Assembly: GCA_030649945.1 (NCBI GenBank)
Contig: JAUSFE010000104.1
Coordinates: 108,899 to 172,898, forward strand
Length of the DNA stretch: 64,000 nt
Reading direction: 5' to 3'
DNA from: Dehalococcoidia bacterium
GTDB lineage: Bacteria; Chloroflexota; Dehalococcoidia; SM23-28-2; RBG-16-64-32
Of the stretch, positions 6,872 to 14,928 are shown piece after piece. The notes beneath the pieces are model-generated. The model had not been told where the DNA came from. It made no database searches and was given only the letters and a program-made list of their open reading frames with translations. A program made the position numbers and the translations under genes. How positions within the stretch are numbered: the stretch's first letter is position 1; each line of letters begins with the position of its first letter.

Positions 6872-9640
6872 TCAGCCCCGGCCCGCTCCCAGCATGTGGC
6901 GCACGGCGTCCGGGACCGCGGCCAGCGCCTCGTCTATCTTCGCCGCGTCCTTGCCTCCGCCCTGGGCCATATCCGGCCGGCCACCGCCGCCACCCCCCGC
7001 CAGGGACGCGACGAGCTTCACCAGCTTCCCCGCGTGCACGCCGCGTCCCAGCAGGTCCTGGCTAACTATAGCGATAAACTGCGGCGCGCCTTCGACTTCC
7101 GCCGCCAACACCGCCACGCCGCTGGCCATCTCCTTGCGCAGCGCGTCGGCCACATAGCGCAGCGCGTCCACGCTCGTCGCCTCCACCCGCGCCGCCAGCA
7201 CGGCCACGCCGTCCACGCTCTCCGCGCTCTCCAGCAATCGGCCGGTAGCCGGCGCCGAGGCCAGAGACCGTTCCATCTTCTCGATCCTCTTGCGCAGGGC
7301 GTCCGCTTCCGCCAGCAGCGCCTCCACCTTCGCCGCCAGCGCGTCTCTCGGTGCGCCCAGCCGCCGCGCGATCTCATCCACGTCCCGGCGCTGCCGCCGC
7401 ACGTAGTCCTCCGCGCCGCGACCTGTCAGCGCCTCGATCCGCCGCATGCCGGAGCCGATTGACGATTCGCCCGTTATGACAACCATCCCGATCTCGCCCG
7501 TGTGATGGCAGTGCGTACCTCCGCACAGCTCCGCGCTGAATCTGGGCACGACGCTGTTGACCTCCACCACGCGCACTTCCTCGCCGTACTTGTCGCCGAA
7601 GAAGGCGAGCGCGCCCCCGGACAGCGCCTCGTCAAAGCTCGTGGTGCGCGTCTGGACGGCGAGGTCCTGGCGCACCTTCTCGTTCACCAGCGACTCCACC
7701 TCCGCCAGCTGCTCCGCCGTCACCGCCTCCGTGTGCGTGAAGTCGAAGCGCAGGTGGTCCGGCGCGACGAGCGAGCCGGCCTGCCGCACGTGCGCGCCCA
7801 GCACCTGCCGCAGCGCCGCGTGCAGGAGGTGCGTGGCGGTGTGGTTGCGCATGGTGTCCGCGCGGTGCTGCGGGTCCACCCGCGCCGTCACCTCATCCCC
7901 CACGGCGATGCGGCCTTCGCTGACCCGGCCCCGGTGCACGATCAGCCGTTCCGCCACCCGCCGCGTGTCCTCCACAACCAGGCGACCGTGCGGGCCGGCG
8001 ATCTCGCCGCGGTCGCCCACCTGGCCGCCGCCCTCCGGGTAGAAGGGCGTCTCCGCGATGAACACCTCTACCTCGGCCGGTGCCTCGGCGATCTGTAGGG
8101 GCGCGGGCACCCCGGCTTGCTGCGCCCCCGCGCCGGTACCGCTTTTCGTCTCGGCTTGAACATCCCTTCCCGCTCGTCCTGAGGCACTCGTAGGACGAGC
8201 GGAGACCAACGCCACCACCTTCGACTGCGCCTCCAGCGTCTCGTACCCCAGGAACAACGTCGCCTCCGGCGCCAGCGACGCGTACAGGGCGTCGGCCGCT
8301 ACCTCTCCGGCCCCGCCGGCGTGCGCCCGCGCCCGCTCCCGCTGCCGCTCCATCTCTTGCTCGAATCCCGCCTCGTCCACGGTGAAACCGTGCTCGGCCG
8401 CGATCTCGCGCGTCAGCTCGATGGGGAAGCCGTATGTGTCATGGAGGAGGAACACGTCCGCCCCGCACAGCCTCTCTCCAGGCTGCTGTCTCGATAGCAC
8501 CTCGTCCAGTAGCTCCACACCCCGGCTCAGCGTCTCGTCGAACCGCCGTTCCTCGGGCTCCAGTATGTCCAGCACGAACGCGCGGGTCCGCTCCAGCTCG
8601 GGGTGGGACTCCGCCATCGTCTCGATCACCACCTGCGCCAGCTCCGTCATGACCGGCTGCTCGATACCCAGTTGCCGCCGCGCAAAGTAGACCGCCCGCC
8701 GCAGCAGCCGCCGCGCCACGTATCCCCGCTCCTCGTTCGAGGGCACCACCGGCGTCCGCTCGTCCCCCACCAGGAACGTCACCGCCCGCGCGTGCTCCGC
8801 CACAATGCGCATCGCCCGGTCCGTCGCGTCGTTATCGCCGTAGCGCTTTCCGCACAGCTCCTCGATCTTCGCAATGATCGGCCGGAACAGCTCCGTGTCG
8901 TACACGGACGGCAGGCGGCTGCGGTCCCACTCCGGGCTCTCGAACAGCAGCACGGAGGCCACGCGCTCAAGCCCGGACCCCGTGTCGATGTTGCGCGAGG
9001 GCAGCGGCGTCCGCTTCTCCCCATCGCAGTAGAAAGACATGAACACCAGGTTCCAGATCTCCAGGAAACGCCCGCAGTCGTGCGAGGGCTCGCATCCTTC
9101 CCCGGAAGGACAGAACTGCTCGCCGAAGTCGTAGTAGATCTCGGAGCAGGGCCCGCACGGCCCCACCGCGCCGGAGAACCAGTAGTTGTGCTCCTCGCCG
9201 TAGCGCCGGATGCGCCCCTCCGGCACACCGGCCTGCCGCCACAGCTCGTAAGATTCGTCGTCGTCCAGGTACACCGCCGGCCACAGCCGGCCCGCGTCCA
9301 GCTTCAGGACCTTCGTCACGAACTCCCACGCCCAGGGGATTACCTCCGCCTTGAAGTAGTCCCCCACCGAGAAGTTGCCCAGCATCTCGAAGAACGTCAG
9401 GTGCGATGTGTCCCCCACAGACTCGATATCGCTGGTGCGGAAGCACTTCTGCACCGTGGTCAGGCGGCTGTGCGGCGGCTTCGACTGGCCCAGGAAATAG
9501 GGCTTGAACTGCACCATCCCGGCGCTCGTGAAGAGCAGCGTCGGATCGCCCGGCGGCACTATCGGCGCGCCGGGCAGGCGGCGGTGGCCGCGCTCCTCGA
9601 AGAAGCGCAGGAACGTCTCGCGTAACTCGTGGGCGTCCAA
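6872..9640 (-). CDS. alaS: Alanyl-tRNA synthetase
   Basis: The enzyme charges tRNA-Ala and edits Ser/Gly misacylation. Domains in order are the class II catalytic core (FTSAGMVQFKPYFLG, CFRTSDIESVGDTSH), the editing domain with the zinc set NHTATHLLHAAL plus CGGTHCHHTGEIG, and a DHHA1 C-terminal domain (GGGGGRPDMAQGGG). I prefer the TTG at 9640, giving MDAHELRETFLRFFEERGH as in other AlaRS. The longer GTG start at 9673 would place a TATAAT box (about 9650-9656) inside the gene. An unusual linker of about 40 residues near residue 480-520 is encoded by a dispersed palindromic repeat (8165-8205) between the core and the editing domain. Confidence 0.95.
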   Translation of the reverse strand: MDAHELRETFLRFFEERGHRRLPGAPIVPPGDPTLLFTSAGMVQFKPYFLGQSKPPHSRLTTVQKCFRTSDIESVGDTSHLTFFEMLGNFSVGDYFKAEVIPWAWEFVTKVLKLDAGRLWPAVYLDDDESYELWRQAGVPEGRIRRYGEEHNYWFSGAVGPCGPCSEIYYDFGEQFCPSGEGCEPSHDCGRFLEIWNLVFMSFYCDGEKRTPLPSRNIDTGSGLERVASVLLFESPEWDRSRLPSVYDTELFRPIIAKIEELCGKRYGDNDATDRAMRIVAEHARAVTFLVGDERTPVVPSNEERGYVARRLLRRAVYFARRQLGIEQPVMTELAQVVIETMAESHPELERTRAFVLDILEPEERRFDETLSRGVELLDEVLSRQQPGERLCGADVFLLHDTYGFPIELTREIAAEHGFTVDEAGFEQEMERQRERARAHAGGAGEVAADALYASLAPEATLFLGYETLEAQSKVVALVSARPTSASGRAGRDVQAETKSGTGAGAQQAGVPAPLQIAEAPAEVEVFIAETPFYPEGGGQVGDRGEIAGPHGRLVVEDTRRVAERLIVHRGRVSEGRIAVGDEVTARVDPQHRADTMRNHTATHLLHAALRQVLGAHVRQAGSLVAPDHLRFDFTHTEAVTAEQLAEVESLVNEKVRQDLAVQTRTTSFDEALSGGALAFFGDKYGEEVRVVEVNSVVPRFSAELCGGTHCHHTGEIGMVVITGESSIGSGMRRIEALTGRGAEDYVRRQRRDVDEIARRLGAPRDALAAKVEALLAEADALRKRIEKMERSLASAPATGRLLESAESVDGVAVLAARVEATSVDALRYVADALRKEMASGVAVLAAEVEGAPQFIAIVSQDLLGRGVHAGKLVKLVASLAGGGGGGRPDMAQGGGKDAAKIDEALAAVPDAVRHMLGAGRG
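8160..8206. repeat. Palindromic repeat inserted in frame inside alaS
   Basis: GCTCGTCCT near 8173 pairs with AGGACGAGC near 8194 across an 11-base loop. The stretch lies in the alaS reading frame and adds low-complexity residues (SARPTSASGRAGRD) not expected in AlaRS. The arms resemble the 'cctgagc/gctcagg' dispersed repeats elsewhere in the window (32691-32760, 35285-35313). Confidence 0.6.
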
Positions 9641-9673
9641 TTCGAGCCGATTATATCGTGCGAGGGGAGCCAC

Positions 9674-9826
9674 GAGACAGGAGACAGGAATGGAGAAGGG
9701 GATAGGGATGCCCCAACCTTCAGGTTGGGTGGCGTGCCCCTACGACCCCGGGTCCGAGGAGACCGGGGCTCTGACAGCGGCGTGGCAGGAGGACCAACTC
9801 GGCGATTCCGGTCCGCCTCAGGCGGA
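9674..9826. repeat. Intergenic dispersed hairpin repeats
   Basis: The spacer between alaS and the efflux gene holds two short hairpins and no gene. One is CCAACCTTCAGGTTGG near 9715, belonging to the TGAAG/CTTCA hairpin family described under findings. The other is GTCCGCCTCAGGCGGAT near 9810, just past the end of the efflux gene on its strand, where it may act as its transcription end although no T-run follows. Confidence 0.5.
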
Positions 9827-11278
9827 TCAGAAATCGGGCCCCGGCGCCGCGCCCGCGGGCGCCAGGGCAGGCTCCGGCGGCCGGGACAGCCGGAAGTCCG
9901 CCGGGAAGCGGTGGACGAAGAGGGCGGCGACGCAGCCCAGGGCCGACATGACGACCAGCACCGCGAAGATGAGCTGGAAAAGGCCGATGCCGGGCGCCGC
10001 CGCGCCGCTATTGAGGACGGCGCCCAGGATGCCCGCGCCGACGATGCTGCCGATGTAGCGCATCATGGAGTTGGCGCCGGCCGCGGCGCCCGCCAGCTCG
10101 CGGGGCGAGGACTCGATGGCGGCGGCGCTGCCGGGCCCGACGCTGAGGCCCAGCCCGGCGCCCATGAGCGCCAGTGCGCCCGCGAGGAACGCGTACGGGA
10201 CATCCTGGCGGATGCCGGCCAGCAGGGCGGCGACGCCGGCGAGGACGAGCAGGCCGCCCACCAGGACGAGAGGCCGCCGGCCAAAGGAATCGGACAGCCG
10301 CCCGCCCAGCGGCGCCAGGGCGGCGACGGGAAGGGATACGGCGCCGAGGAGGCTGCCGGTGACCAGGTGGCCCTTGCCCTGGACCTCTTCCAGGAAAAAG
10401 GGCAAGGTGAGGATCGTCGTGTACATCACGAGATTGCTGAACAGGATATACGCCGTGGCGGCGGAGTAGGAGCGGATGCGGAAGAGCCGCCATTCGGCCA
10501 TGGGACTGGGCGCCGAGAACTGGCGGTAGATGAAGGCGAGGAGGAGGACGGGGAGCGCGATCAGGGCGGCGGCCACGGCGGCATCGCTCTGCTGCCCGCG
10601 CAGCGCGTTGAGCAGGAGGGTCACGGCCACGAGGAGGGCGGCGAACGCCAGCGCGCCCACCCAGTCCAGCGAGAGCGGCGCCCGCCTGAGGCGGGCGCCG
10701 GGGTAGCGCAGGAGTGCGAGCGACACAAAGGCGGCGGCGACGAGAGGCACGTTCATGAGGAAGAGCAGGCGCCACGAGCCCAGCGCGAGCAGGCCGGCGC
10801 CGAGGAGCGGCCCCACGGCAGCGGCGATGGACATGGCGGAGCCGGTGAGGCCGTTGGAGCGGCCCAGGCGGTTGACGGGCACAGACTCGCGGAGCATGGC
10901 CATGCCGTTAGGGATGACGGCGGCGCCGACAAGCGCCTGGCCGGTCCTCATGAGGATGAGGAGGTGGAACGACGGGGCGAGGGCGGCGCCGAGCGAGAGG
11001 AGGAGGAAGAGGACGAGCCCGGCGCGAAAGACGGGGACCCGGCCGGCTTGATCGCCGAGACGGCCCCCCAGGGGCTGCGCAACAGCCATGGCGATGAGAT
11101 ACGCCGAGACGAGCCAGGCGATCTCCGCGTGGCCAACGTGGAACTGCCGCCGCAGCTCCGGGAGGGCCACGGCAAGCATGGTGGAGTTGAGGGGGGCCAG
11201 GACTCCGCCCAGCGAGACAGTGAGCAGGAGGAGCCGATAGTTGACGGAGGGGCCCCGGGCGCGGGCGTCAGACGTCAT
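9827..11278 (-). CDS. MFS drug efflux transporter, DHA2 (EmrB/QacA-like) family
   Basis: This polytopic protein of about 483 residues has the size and hydrophobic pattern of 14-helix proton-drug antiporters. Family marks include LNSTMLAVALPELRRQF in helix 1 and the loop motif GGRLGDQAGRVPVFRAGL. LVGAAVIPNGMAMLRESVP and GPLLGAGLLALGSWRLLFLMNVP are the antiporter motifs, and MMRYIGSIVGAGILGAVL is also present. The start is the ATG at 11278 (MTSDARARG). A longer frame through the adjoining palindrome adds only five residues. It follows the PEP-utilising enzyme by 24 bp and is the last gene of a TetR-controlled operon. The substrate is unknown. Confidence 0.92.
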   Translation of the reverse strand: MTSDARARGPSVNYRLLLLTVSLGGVLAPLNSTMLAVALPELRRQFHVGHAEIAWLVSAYLIAMAVAQPLGGRLGDQAGRVPVFRAGLVLFLLLSLGAALAPSFHLLILMRTGQALVGAAVIPNGMAMLRESVPVNRLGRSNGLTGSAMSIAAAVGPLLGAGLLALGSWRLLFLMNVPLVAAAFVSLALLRYPGARLRRAPLSLDWVGALAFAALLVAVTLLLNALRGQQSDAAVAAALIALPVLLLAFIYRQFSAPSPMAEWRLFRIRSYSAATAYILFSNLVMYTTILTLPFFLEEVQGKGHLVTGSLLGAVSLPVAALAPLGGRLSDSFGRRPLVLVGGLLVLAGVAALLAGIRQDVPYAFLAGALALMGAGLGLSVGPGSAAAIESSPRELAGAAAGANSMMRYIGSIVGAGILGAVLNSGAAAPGIGLFQLIFAVLVVMSALGCVAALFVHRFPADFRLSRPPEPALAPAGAAPGPDF

Positions 11279-11279
11279 G

Positions 11280-11305
11280 TAGGGGCGAGGCATGCCTCGC
11301 CCCTA
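11280..11305. repeat. Perfect 26-bp palindrome between two operon genes
   Basis: A perfect inverted repeat starting TAGGGGCGAGGCA occupies exactly the spacer between the PEP-utilising enzyme and the efflux gene. It supplies the stop codon of the former. It probably belongs to a dispersed chromosomal repeat family and would form a stable RNA hairpin between the two cistrons. Confidence 0.85.
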
Positions 11306-12970
11306 GTCCTCCAGCTTGACGGTGCCGGCTGTGCCGTCGACCGTAATCCTCTGGCCGTCCTGGATGATGGCCGTGCCAACCTTGGTCCCAACGACGGCCG
11401 GGATGCGGTACTCGCGGGCGACGATGGCGGTGTGGGAAAGGATGCCGCCGTGGTCCGTGACGACGGCCGAGGCAATCGCGAAGAGCGGCGTCCAGGGCGG
11501 CATCGTAGCCGGGCAGACCAGGACCTCGCCGCGGCCCAGGCGGTGGGCCTCGTCCAGGGTGAGGATGACACGGGCGGTGGCGGTCACCTTGCCGGCCGAG
11601 GCGGCGTTGCCGTTGATGATGCGCGGATCCGGGTGCTCGGCCGGCTGCGCCCCGAAGAACTTGCTCACCATGGGGTTCTCTTGCTCCAGCACCTCGGGTG
11701 GCGGCAGGGTACCGATGGCGGGCGGCGGAGTTATCCGCCGGAACTCCTCGCGCTCACGGCGGCGGCGTTCCACGATCTCGCGGAGGCTACCGTGGCCGTC
11801 GCGCAGGGCCTCCTGCAGTTCTTCGTAGTGCAGGAGGAAGACATCGTCCGCGCTGTCGATGCAGCCGGCGGCTTGCAGACGGCACGCCGCCTCCAGTACG
11901 GGGACGCGCTGGACGCAGACGCCCTGCTGGTCAATCCAGAAGTTGTGGTCTTCCTGCACGGGCAGATACTGCTGGGCAGCGGAGAGCATGAAGTCGAACA
12001 TCTGCAGTTGGTTCCCGGACACCTTCCGGCGCAGCGCATCCTCGCGCGCCCTCCGCGCCGCCACCAGCGACTTGAACTCCTCTTCGGGGTCATAGTCGTC
12101 GCGGGCGGCGTACTCGCGGACCAGGTTGTAGACGGGGGCCGGCTGCTCCTTCCAGGTGGGCTCGGCCACGTCGAGCTCGTTCGCCCGCCAGCCGTAGCGG
12201 TCCAGGAACTCCTCGACGGCGCCGCGAAAGGCGCTCCCCTGTTCGGCTTCTGACAACGCGGCGTGGGCCTGCGCGGGCGGCACCTCGTGCAGGACCTTCA
12301 TGACCTGCGGGCGCTTGCGGGCCTCCGTGGCTAGGCGCCAGAGGGCATCGCCCACCTCCACGCTCTTATTGCGGAACCCCTGCAGCAGTTGCAGATGCTC
12401 GCCGGCGCGGGGGGCGCCGAACAGCTGCGTGTACGTCTCCTCGAAGCCCATCACGGCGCCCCCGGCGGGGAAGACCGCCAAGAAGTGGAGGAGCCCCTCG
12501 CGCTCGCGCTTGTCGCAGACCTTCTCCAGTAGCGCGGAGAGGTCGGCGTCGCTGAGCTGCGAGTAGTCGCCCTTCAGCGTCTCGTCGTTGATGGCGCGTA
12601 CCTCGGGCTCGTACTCGTTGTACCAGCGCTCCAGCAGGCCGGGGATGTGCTTTGTCATCGCCTCCCGCATCTCTTGCATGCGCCCCTCCATCTCGGTGGG
12701 GTCATATGACCAGGGGGAGAATCTCGTGTAGACGTAGCCGTTGACATGCTTGAAGCCGACGTCGCGGAAGGGCATCCGCAGCTCCTGGCCGGCCTGGGCC
12801 AGCCCGCGGCCGAAGGCGGGCATGTCCATGGTGGCGGAAAGCGGCGAAAGGCCGTGGGGCCAGTGCATCAGGTCCGCAGTCCAGAATCCGGCTGCCTCCT
12901 CTGGCGACTCCCAATGAACCGGGAAGTTGTCCGGGACGGGCAGCATCTGCGGCTGCTGTGACGCGGTCAT
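11303..12970 (-). CDS. PEP-utilising enzyme (rifampicin-phosphotransferase-like, no ATP-grasp domain)
   Basis: This 555-residue protein ends in the swivelling phosphohistidine domain of PEP synthase/PPDK-type enzymes. VTDHGGILSHTAIVAREYRI carries the catalytic His near residue 510, followed by PAVVGT and DGTAGTVKL. The long helical N-terminal part (about 1-440, with FSPWSYDPTEMEGRMQEMRE and a DRYGWRANELDVAEP segment) resembles the substrate domain of rifampicin phosphotransferase and PEP-synthase-like proteins. The N-terminal ATP-grasp domain these enzymes need is absent, so a partner would have to supply phosphate. The start overlaps the TetR stop by 4 bp. With a regulator before it and an efflux pump after it, a role in modifying or exporting a xenobiotic is plausible but unproven. 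Confidence 0.85.
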   Translation of the reverse strand: MTASQQPQMLPVPDNFPVHWESPEEAAGFWTADLMHWPHGLSPLSATMDMPAFGRGLAQAGQELRMPFRDVGFKHVNGYVYTRFSPWSYDPTEMEGRMQEMREAMTKHIPGLLERWYNEYEPEVRAINDETLKGDYSQLSDADLSALLEKVCDKREREGLLHFLAVFPAGGAVMGFEETYTQLFGAPRAGEHLQLLQGFRNKSVEVGDALWRLATEARKRPQVMKVLHEVPPAQAHAALSEAEQGSAFRGAVEEFLDRYGWRANELDVAEPTWKEQPAPVYNLVREYAARDDYDPEEEFKSLVAARRAREDALRRKVSGNQLQMFDFMLSAAQQYLPVQEDHNFWIDQQGVCVQRVPVLEAACRLQAAGCIDSADDVFLLHYEELQEALRDGHGSLREIVERRRREREEFRRITPPPAIGTLPPPEVLEQENPMVSKFFGAQPAEHPDPRIINGNAASAGKVTATARVILTLDEAHRLGRGEVLVCPATMPPWTPLFAIASAVVTDHGGILSHTAIVAREYRIPAVVGTKVGTAIIQDGQRITVDGTAGTVKLED

Positions 12971-13629
12971 GGTCTACTCCCTTCCTCCTGACTTCCTTCC
13001 TCTGGAGCCAGGGTCTGCTGTTTCCTGCGCTTCAAGTCCTCGATCAGCGTGCGGATGGCCCAGCTCACGGCGCGGCCGGACTCGTGCCCGTCCATGCCGA
13101 ACTCTTCCCGGAAGGTCTTCCAGGCCCACGAGCTATGCAGATAAGAAATGATAGCATGCGCCTGCCGCCCCTCCTCGCGGCTCAGTCCGGCGAGAAGGCC
13201 CGCTAGGGCCGCCCGGTAAATCTCGAGGCGGCGCTCGCGTCCTCTGTTCCGGACGTCGCGCCCAGCCTCTGTCGCCCACTGGGCCAGGATGACATCCTCG
13301 GTCCGGTCGAACTCCGGGAACAGCTGCTCGGGCGCGGCCGCCAGGTCATCGGGCGTGAGGATCGGCGGCATGGCGACGACCTGATCGTCCAGCCACTCAG
13401 CGAAGGCGCTGAACAGCGCGTCCTTCGTGGGGAAATAGCGGTAGACGGTGCGCACAGAGACACCCGCCCGGCGGGCCAGCCGCGGCATGCTGAAGTCCCT
13501 CAGGCCGTCCGCCGCCATCTCCTGCATGAGTGCCTGAAGGACCATCTCGCGGGTCTGCTGCACCTGCCGCTCTCGCAGGGGGCTGCTGTAGGAGCGGGAC
13601 CCGTCCCTCGACCGTGTCGCTGCTTTCAT
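12967..13629 (-). CDS. TetR-family transcriptional regulator
   Basis: This 220-residue regulator has an N-terminal helix-turn-helix (FSMPRLARRAGVSVRTVYRYFPTKDAL, about residues 45-72) and an alpha-helical ligand domain. I use the ATG at 13629 (MKAATRSRDG). The ATG four codons upstream lies inside the predicted -10 box, so the mRNA is probably leaderless. The gene heads a three-gene operon with the PEP-utilising enzyme (4-bp overlap) and the DHA2 pump, so it most likely represses that operon. Confidence 0.9.
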   Translation of the reverse strand: MKAATRSRDGSRSYSSPLRERQVQQTREMVLQALMQEMAADGLRDFSMPRLARRAGVSVRTVYRYFPTKDALFSAFAEWLDDQVVAMPPILTPDDLAAAPEQLFPEFDRTEDVILAQWATEAGRDVRNRGRERRLEIYRAALAGLLAGLSREEGRQAHAIISYLHSSWAWKTFREEFGMDGHESGRAVSWAIRTLIEDLKRRKQQTLAPEEGSQEEGSRP

Positions 13630-13636
13630 GGCGGGT

Positions 13637-13666
13637 AGCATGCCACTAATACATGAGCCGTGTCAA
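13637..13666 (-). promoter_or_regulatory. Promoter of the TetR/phosphotransferase/efflux operon
   Basis: On the minus strand TTGACA (13661-13666) is followed after 18 bases by CATGCT (13637-13642). The ATG at 13629 lies 7 bases beyond, so the transcript would start at or next to the start codon. Confidence 0.5.
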
Positions 13667-13713
13667 GCAGTCGAGAACACGTCTTTGCCAAACAAACTCG
13701 GCGCGGCTTCCCG

Positions 13714-14298
13714 CTACTCGGCGAGCCGCGCCCTGGCGAAGTAGCTGAGGGCCAGGCGGACCTTCTCCTCCACCGGGGCGTCCGCAGGCAGCTCGCTGCG
13801 GGCGACGGCATCCAGGGCTTCGGCCTGGGAGTAGCCGAGGGCCATGAGAGCCGCGACGATCTCTTCGGACTCGACGCCCGGCACGGCGACGGGACCGGCG
13901 CCCGTCATCTTCTCCCGCAGCTCCAGGACGATGCGGGAGGCGAGTTTCTGGCCGACGCCGGGCGCGCGGGCGAGGGCGGCGGCGTTCCCCGAGGCGATGG
14001 CGAAGGAGAGCGCGTCTGCGTCCATGATGGAGAGCAGGGCGAGGGCGACCTTGGGACCGACGCCGCTGACGCCGATGAGCGTCTGGAAAAGGCGCTGCTG
14101 GTGCGCTTCCAGGAAGCCGTAGAGCGTCATGCCGTCTTCGCGGACGACGAGGTGTGTGTGGAGGGCAATCTCGGCGCCGGATTTCGCGCCGGCGATGGTA
14201 TCCGCCGGGCCATAGACCAGGAAGCCGACGCCGCCGACGTCTACGATGAGGTGGTCCGCGCCGCGATCGACGACGGTGCCGCGCAGGCGGGCGATCAT
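13714..14298 (-). CDS. ruvA: Holliday junction branch migration protein RuvA
   Basis: RuvA binds four-way junctions and loads the RuvB motor. The 194-residue protein has the N-terminal OB fold (MIARLRGTVVDRGADHLIVDVGGVGFLVY) and helix-hairpin-helix motifs GVSGVGPKVALALLS and APGVGQKLASRIVLEL. The C-terminal domain III (VAALMALGYSQAEALDAV) contacts RuvB. Its start overlaps the end of ruvC by 4 bp. ruvB is not adjacent in this window. Confidence 0.96.
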   Translation of the reverse strand: MIARLRGTVVDRGADHLIVDVGGVGFLVYGPADTIAGAKSGAEIALHTHLVVREDGMTLYGFLEAHQQRLFQTLIGVSGVGPKVALALLSIMDADALSFAIASGNAAALARAPGVGQKLASRIVLELREKMTGAGPVAVPGVESEEIVAALMALGYSQAEALDAVARSELPADAPVEEKVRLALSYFARARLAE

Positions 14299-14918
14299 GG
14301 CGAGGGCTCCGCTGTGGAGGCTGGAGGTTGGAGATTGGAGATTGGAAGCCTTCTGGCGGCACCGGGCGCGGCCGGGCTGAAGCCCGACCCTCCGTGGGTG
14401 GCGGTGAGCGGACTGCCCCGGCGCAGGTGGTGGCAGAGAGCCACGGCGAGGGCGTCCGCGGCGTCGGCGGGTTGGGGGGGTTCGGGGAGGCCGAGGAGGG
14501 CCTGGACCATCATCGCCACCTGCTCCTTGGAGCCGCGGCCGTAGGAGGTGACGAACTGCTTGACCTCCAGCGGCTTGTACAGGGAGACCGGAAGGCCGGC
14601 CAGCGCGGCTGCGAGCAGGGCGACGGCGCGAGCCTCGCCGACGGCGACGGCGGCGCGGACGTAGCCGACGATAAAGTCCTCGACAGCGACCTCGTCCGGG
14701 CGGGCTTCACGGATCACGTCGCAGAGGGCTTCGTGGATGCGTAGGAGGCGCTCGGCGCGGGGAGCGGCCGCAGGCGGGGCCACGACACCGAACCCCAGGG
14801 CCTGATAGCGATCGCCCTCGGCGCGGACGAGGCCGTAGCCGGTGACCCTGAGGCCGGGGTCGATACCGAGGACGATGAGGGCCGTCCGCCCGAGGCGGAC
14901 CATGGGCGGGCGCACCAT
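14295..14918 (-). CDS. ruvC: Crossover junction endodeoxyribonuclease RuvC
   Basis: RuvC resolves Holliday junctions by symmetric nicking. VLGIDPGLRVTGYGLV holds the first catalytic Asp, VEDFIVGYVRAAVAVGEARA the Glu, and DAADALAVALCHH the C-terminal Asp. Starts at 14918 and 14903 are both possible; the conserved domain begins about 17 residues in. The last 35 or so residues (after HHLRRGS) are unlike RuvC. They are encoded by two dispersed repeats (a TGAAG hairpin and a TTGGAGA array), so the stop codon appears to have been replaced by repeat sequence. The gene starts 10 bp after yebC ends. Confidence 0.94.
   Translation of the reverse strand: MVRPPMVRLGRTALIVLGIDPGLRVTGYGLVRAEGDRYQALGFGVVAPPAAAPRAERLLRIHEALCDVIREARPDEVAVEDFIVGYVRAAVAVGEARAVALLAAALAGLPVSLYKPLEVKQFVTSYGRGSKEQVAMMVQALLGLPEPPQPADAADALAVALCHHLRRGSPLTATHGGSGFSPAAPGAARRLPISNLQPPASTAEPSP
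14313..14395. repeat. Two dispersed repeats forming the ruvC 3' end
   Basis: Bases 14313-14345 are short TTGGAGATTGGAG-type units (also seen near 31133). Bases near 14372-14395 contain the hairpin GGGCTGAAGCCC, whose relatives occur near 9715, 20649 and 36764. Both are read as the C-terminal tail of RuvC. Confidence 0.7.
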
Positions 14919-14928
14919 CCTTCCCTGC

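Noticed and set aside
9629..12253. Very long plus-strand open frame opposite the efflux and phosphotransferase genes
   Set aside because: Its protein is Gly/Arg/Glu/Asp-rich low-complexity sequence with no domains, and it lies antisense to two genes with clear family motifs; high GC creates such open frames.
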